Assembly (NCBI GenBank): GCA_036346245.1
Contig: CM070752.1
Coordinates: forward strand, 13,893,014 to 13,957,013
DNA from: Bonia amplexicaulis
Taxonomy: Eukaryota > Streptophyta > Magnoliopsida > Poales > Poaceae
DNA: 64,000 nucleotides
Reading direction: 5' to 3'
The stretch's first letter is position 1. Each line of letters opens with the position of its first letter. Position numbers and translations under genes: made by a program. Positions 60,532 through 64,000 of this stretch are shown here, piece after piece. The notes under the pieces were generated by a model. That model had not been told where the DNA came from. It ran no database searches and worked only from the letters and a program-made list of their open reading frames with translations.

Positions 60532-61574
60532 CTTGTAGCGTTCGTGCGGTGCGGGGTTCCGTCTTGACCTGCCTTCATGTGTAATTACCACAGTTGGCTA
60601 GTAGAATTGAGTTTTGTTCTGGCTCGGCAGAGGCATGGAAACAGGGCGGCCTAACAAACTGGGGAAAATACCCTTATGTATTATTCAGGCACACAGTGTT
60701 GTCTTAGATGTGGTTGTTGAACTGCCGGGGATTCACCTATTTTGTGATGTTCAACTCCGATTTGTTTCATTTCTATATGATTTAGAATGGAGCATAAACA
60801 TGACATGAGTACATGAGTTTGAGGAAAGGGTTTGAAGAAATAGAGATTTTCATTTTTCAGTATACCTGAGATCTTTGTCCTCCAATCTTGCGTTTTCAAT
60901 GCTTCAAATCTAGTTGACCCTTCAAGACCTAAGTGTGTGTGATTTCTATGGATTAAAAGTGCAGATGTGACCTGACTGTTTGCGTGGATCCACCTTTTTA
61001 CTGTGGTAATTGAGAAATGCGGAACAACTGAGCAATATGCCTGTTCTTTTCCTTCGAAGTTTAGCTTTTGCTATAATACCTAACTTACAAACGAAGAATT
61101 TTCTCAAGACGAAGTCTACAAGTTAAACGATGTACACGTTAAAAGCCCAACATCTGTACCATCTAAAATCGCAAATGAGTATTTCTCTCTCCGTAATCTA
61201 TACCGTAAATAGCCAAAATTCAAAAATTTCAGCTAAAAACCATAAGCGCAGCCATTGCCAAATAGGCCCAATATCAAACCAGACAGCAACATGGTATCCA
61301 ATAAGTTAACTGAACAATCGAGCTGCAAAAAAACCCCTCAATATAGCAATCAACAAGACGGAAGTACCCGACATCAGTATTTGTCCACTTGATGCACAAC
61401 AATTTCTTTGAAAATGACAGCAATTCCATGGTTCACAAATGTGATCGAGCTAGCACAGACGGGGATACAAAATAGATAGGTCCTCAGAGCTAGAACATAG
61501 CATACAGCGGGTATGAGTAAAAGGAAGGCTTCCGAATTTTAGCCTTCAAAACCCACTTTGGCGATATGACATGA
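60532..61574. other. Convergent 3' intergenic region
   Basis: Contains the enolase 3' untranslated region from the left and the WLIM1 3' untranslated region from the right. No other gene seen. Confidence 0.5.
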
Positions 61575-62955
61575 TCAGGAGGAATCAGCAGCCGGTTGTG
61601 CTGGCTGTGTTGGCAGTGCTTCTGCGCGCTTGACAGATGCACACTTGATCAGATGGTTGTAGCTTCCCTTCTCCTTGAAAAGCTGAGAGAAATGGTGCTT
61701 GCAGTAGAGGATACCTTCCAAGGCGGCATAATTAGAAGGCGAAATGGCACAGCCCCGTGAGAGCATTTGAAGCAGGACTTGTGGTAGGACTGTCCTTCAA
61801 CTGTCACCTGCAAGATTTGTATTTAACAGTAATGCATCACAACCACTGCATGTACCTAAAGCTGCAATCTTTGGGGTGGTATAACCCAATTTTCTCTAGT
61901 TCAAAAGAAAATTTTGATGAATCAAGATAGAACTTTATACTTCCTAAAAGGTAAGGTTTAGGTTGACAGTACAATTAGAAGAATGCACCCAGAAGGAAAG
62001 TCTGTGTTTCATTGGTGCAAGCCATAAAATCCCTTGTTTCCACCATGGGACAAACAATGCAGTTCTTGGAGGAATGACCTAATAACTACACCACAGACTT
62101 AGCAAGCCAGATCCTAAAATTTTTAAAATAAAAACTGAAGACAAAAAGAGCAGAAGTTATGTGGTATTACCTTCTCAAGAGGATATGCTGTTTTACCGCA
62201 AGTGGCACACTTCTCCTGTGTTCCTGAAAACATGCTCGCAGCTTTGCTTGGTGATCTAGTCTGAAATAGCACGTTCCACACAAAATTAGTTCAATAGCAC
62301 GACTACATTGCACTCTCTAGAATGCAAAGAGCTAATGCAGCAGAAATGATATGAATATAAGGTTCTGTCAGCCTATGGCACTTACCAGCTCAGGAGTCAA
62401 CTTCTCCGGTGTAGGTTTCGCAGCTGAAAGAAATAAACAAAGAAAGAGCATGGTAACCACATCAGAACACATTTGATAAAAAATACAAATCTTTTCATGT
62501 TTACAGTTTGGTGTTTAATCAAAGCCTACGTGATTGGAAGCTCTTGTTGTAGCTCCCGGTCTCCTTGAACAGCTGCTCGAAATGGGGCTTGCAGTACGGC
62601 ACTCCTTCAATCGAGGAGTAGTTGCTAAGCTGTCAAATCGCAAACAAGATAACAAAGAGATGGTTAGACCGATGCACATCTTTGCCTGGGCAATCATCTT
62701 AAGTCCTCCTAACTTTACATCAACAGGTAATTTTTCCATCGATTTTCTCTTAGTCCTCTTTTACCAAGTCAGTAAATGTGAAATGGACAAAATTCATGAT
62801 CTCCTAGAAACAGAATTGTGATATAAAATGCAAGCACCAGATCCATTCACCACAACAATCCGCAGATCTATTACATGAGACATTAGATTACCCTACAGAT
62901 CCATCTACCATAAAAATCGGCTCCTTTTCTTTTCTTTTCTCCTAAAACGAAAGAA

Positions 62956-62998
<43 letters not shown>

Positions 62999-63131
62999 CC
63001 GAGAGGGTGGACTTGCAGTGGTGGCACTTGAAGCAGGAGCGGTGGAAGACGACGCCGTCGGTGGAGAGCTGGTCCATCGGGTACACCGTCTTGGTGCACA
63101 CCTTGCACTTCTGCTGCGTCCCGCTAAACAT
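61575..63131 (-). CDS. WLIM1: LIM domain protein WLIM1 (actin-bundling)
   Basis: Plant WLIM proteins have two LIM zinc-finger domains, bundle actin filaments in the cytoplasm and also enter the nucleus. Five exons (minus): 63131-63000, 62629-62530, 62423-62386, 62260-62171, 61807-61575. Predicted 197 residues, normal for WLIM1. LIM1: MFSGTQQKCKVCTKTVYP to FKCHHCKSTLS, then NYSSIEGVPYCKPHFEQLFK. Linker PAKPTPEKLTPEL. LIM2: EKCATCGKTAYPLEK, YHKSCFKCSHGG, CAISPSNYAALEGILYCKHH. Exon 5 has a one-base deletion in a G run (plus-strand 61752-61755), so the strict translation breaks inside LIM2; with the base restored the product is normal. An in-frame ATG at 63179 lies upstream, but the family start is MFSGTQQKC. 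Confidence 0.94.
62961..62996. repeat. (GA)n microsatellite at WLIM1 intron 1 donor
   Basis: About 18 GA units directly beside the splice donor of intron 1, so the intron begins GTATC followed by a TCTCTC run on the minus strand. Confidence 0.95.
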
Positions 63132-63249
63132 CGTCTCCTCTCCTACCTCTCCGGCGGCCTGGGCGGCGCGGCGCAGCAAGGCAAGCGAAGATCCGGACCC
63201 GATCTGATCTTAGAATCAAACCCCTCTACAAGCGCCCCAATGGCCGTGC

Positions 63250-63257
63250 TTATATAT
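63250..63257 (-). promoter_or_regulatory. TATA box of WLIM1
   Basis: The minus strand reads ATATATAA 120-127 bp upstream of the ATG, with a GC-richer leader between. Confidence 0.6.
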
Positions 63258-64000
63258 GTGCAGGTGCAGGGAAAGCAATGGAATTGTGGATTTGGGACGT
63301 CCCGCCTCGTCTCGTCTCCCCCAACTCGAGTCGCCTCACTTTTGCCGCGACGGAAAGAGAGAGAAAAAAAGAGACTTGATTATTTGTTCCACTTTTTTTT
63401 GTTATTTGATAAAATATTTTGTAATATCTTACTGACATATAGAATTAAAACCTACATATTAATAATTTTTTGTAATATCTTACTGACATATAGAATTAAA
63501 ACCTACATATTAGTAAAATATTACTTACCATTTTAATAAAAAATAGAATAAATAATCAATTCATCAAAAAAATGGCAAGCGAGGGGAAGAGGCCAGTGCG
63601 TTGCGTGCAGTGTCCAATACCTAATACACAATTATTATTAGCATTAGTGCTATCTGGATGTTCTGCGTACATAGCTTCTTCTCATGAGAAGGTCGCTCGA
63701 GTCACTGTAAGTAGGCCCAGGAAACGAAGGAGCCACCTGCTAGTGAACGTGTAGTTCGCCATTGCAGTGGCAGTACAAGAGATCGATAGCTGTCTCTCTG
63801 ACGAGCACACGAAGTGCAGACGTGGACGACTGCTGGTATTCACATCGATCGAAAGGCGGGGGTGGAGTCAGGTTCTGTCGCTCTGACGATGGAGAGAGAT
63901 ACTGGCGGATTAGTTTTCGGCTACTGTTAATGGCTTATGAATATTGTTTTTAAGGTTAGTGTTTGTATAAGCAAGTCGAATATTGATAAAATGTTTTAAA
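63258..64000. other. Upstream region of WLIM1 to window end
   Basis: No further gene recognised. It includes a 51-bp direct duplication at 63419-63520. Short open frames near the right end have no recognisable domain. Confidence 0.45.
63419..63520. repeat. 51-bp direct duplication
   Basis: 'gtaatatcttactgacatat' at 63421 recurs at 63472 and the following 25 bases also match. It is upstream of the WLIM1 promoter. Confidence 0.92.

Overview
The window is nuclear DNA from a flowering plant, almost certainly a grass (Poaceae). The evidence is intron-rich genes with plant GT-AG junctions, GC-rich first exons, class I small heat shock proteins, a plant FEI-type receptor kinase, a WLIM1 LIM protein, and dense nested LTR retrotransposons and MITEs. 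Placing it in the panicoid grasses would be inference only. There are no bacterial-type genes, rRNA, tRNA or CRISPR arrays.

Layout. 1-2366: 3' part of a Ty1/copia element with its right LTR. 3928-6035: decayed second copia with a 141-bp LTR. 7926-10505: deletion derivative of a Ty3/gypsy element on the minus strand. 11285-12258: a broken fragment of the chloroplast fructose-1,6-bisphosphatase gene beside a CACTA-like transposase remnant. 13444-13908: intact class I sHSP gene, with a 3' fragment of another at 14222. 17272-22506 (minus): 13-exon FEI-type LRR receptor kinase. 25147-34194: non-autonomous LTR element made of tandem repeats and split by a 5.06-kb insertion with perfect target-site duplications. 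36711-43534 (minus): 10-exon SH3P-family membrane-trafficking gene carrying a chromovirus fragment in its last-but-one intron. 44700-53128: tandem repeats and a gypsy gag remnant of the same family as the 7926-10505 element. 54147-54628 (minus): second sHSP gene. 56155-60531: 11-exon ENO3-type enolase. 61575-63131 (minus): 5-exon WLIM1 gene.

The genes do not form an operon or pathway. They are independent plant genes separated by transposon blocks. The two sHSP genes share promoter architecture (TATA box plus heat-shock-element-like repeats) and probably respond to heat. The exon-intron models were built by reading splice sites and checking that reading phase is kept across every junction.

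The most consequential observation is that otherwise well conserved genes carry isolated single-base deletions in short homopolymers: five in four genes. This pattern looks more like uncorrected sequencing error than decay. The most unusual sequence structure is a hairpin-forming minisatellite inside the 25147-34194 element, whose stems differ between copies by paired (compensatory) changes. I found no clear new biological system beyond that.
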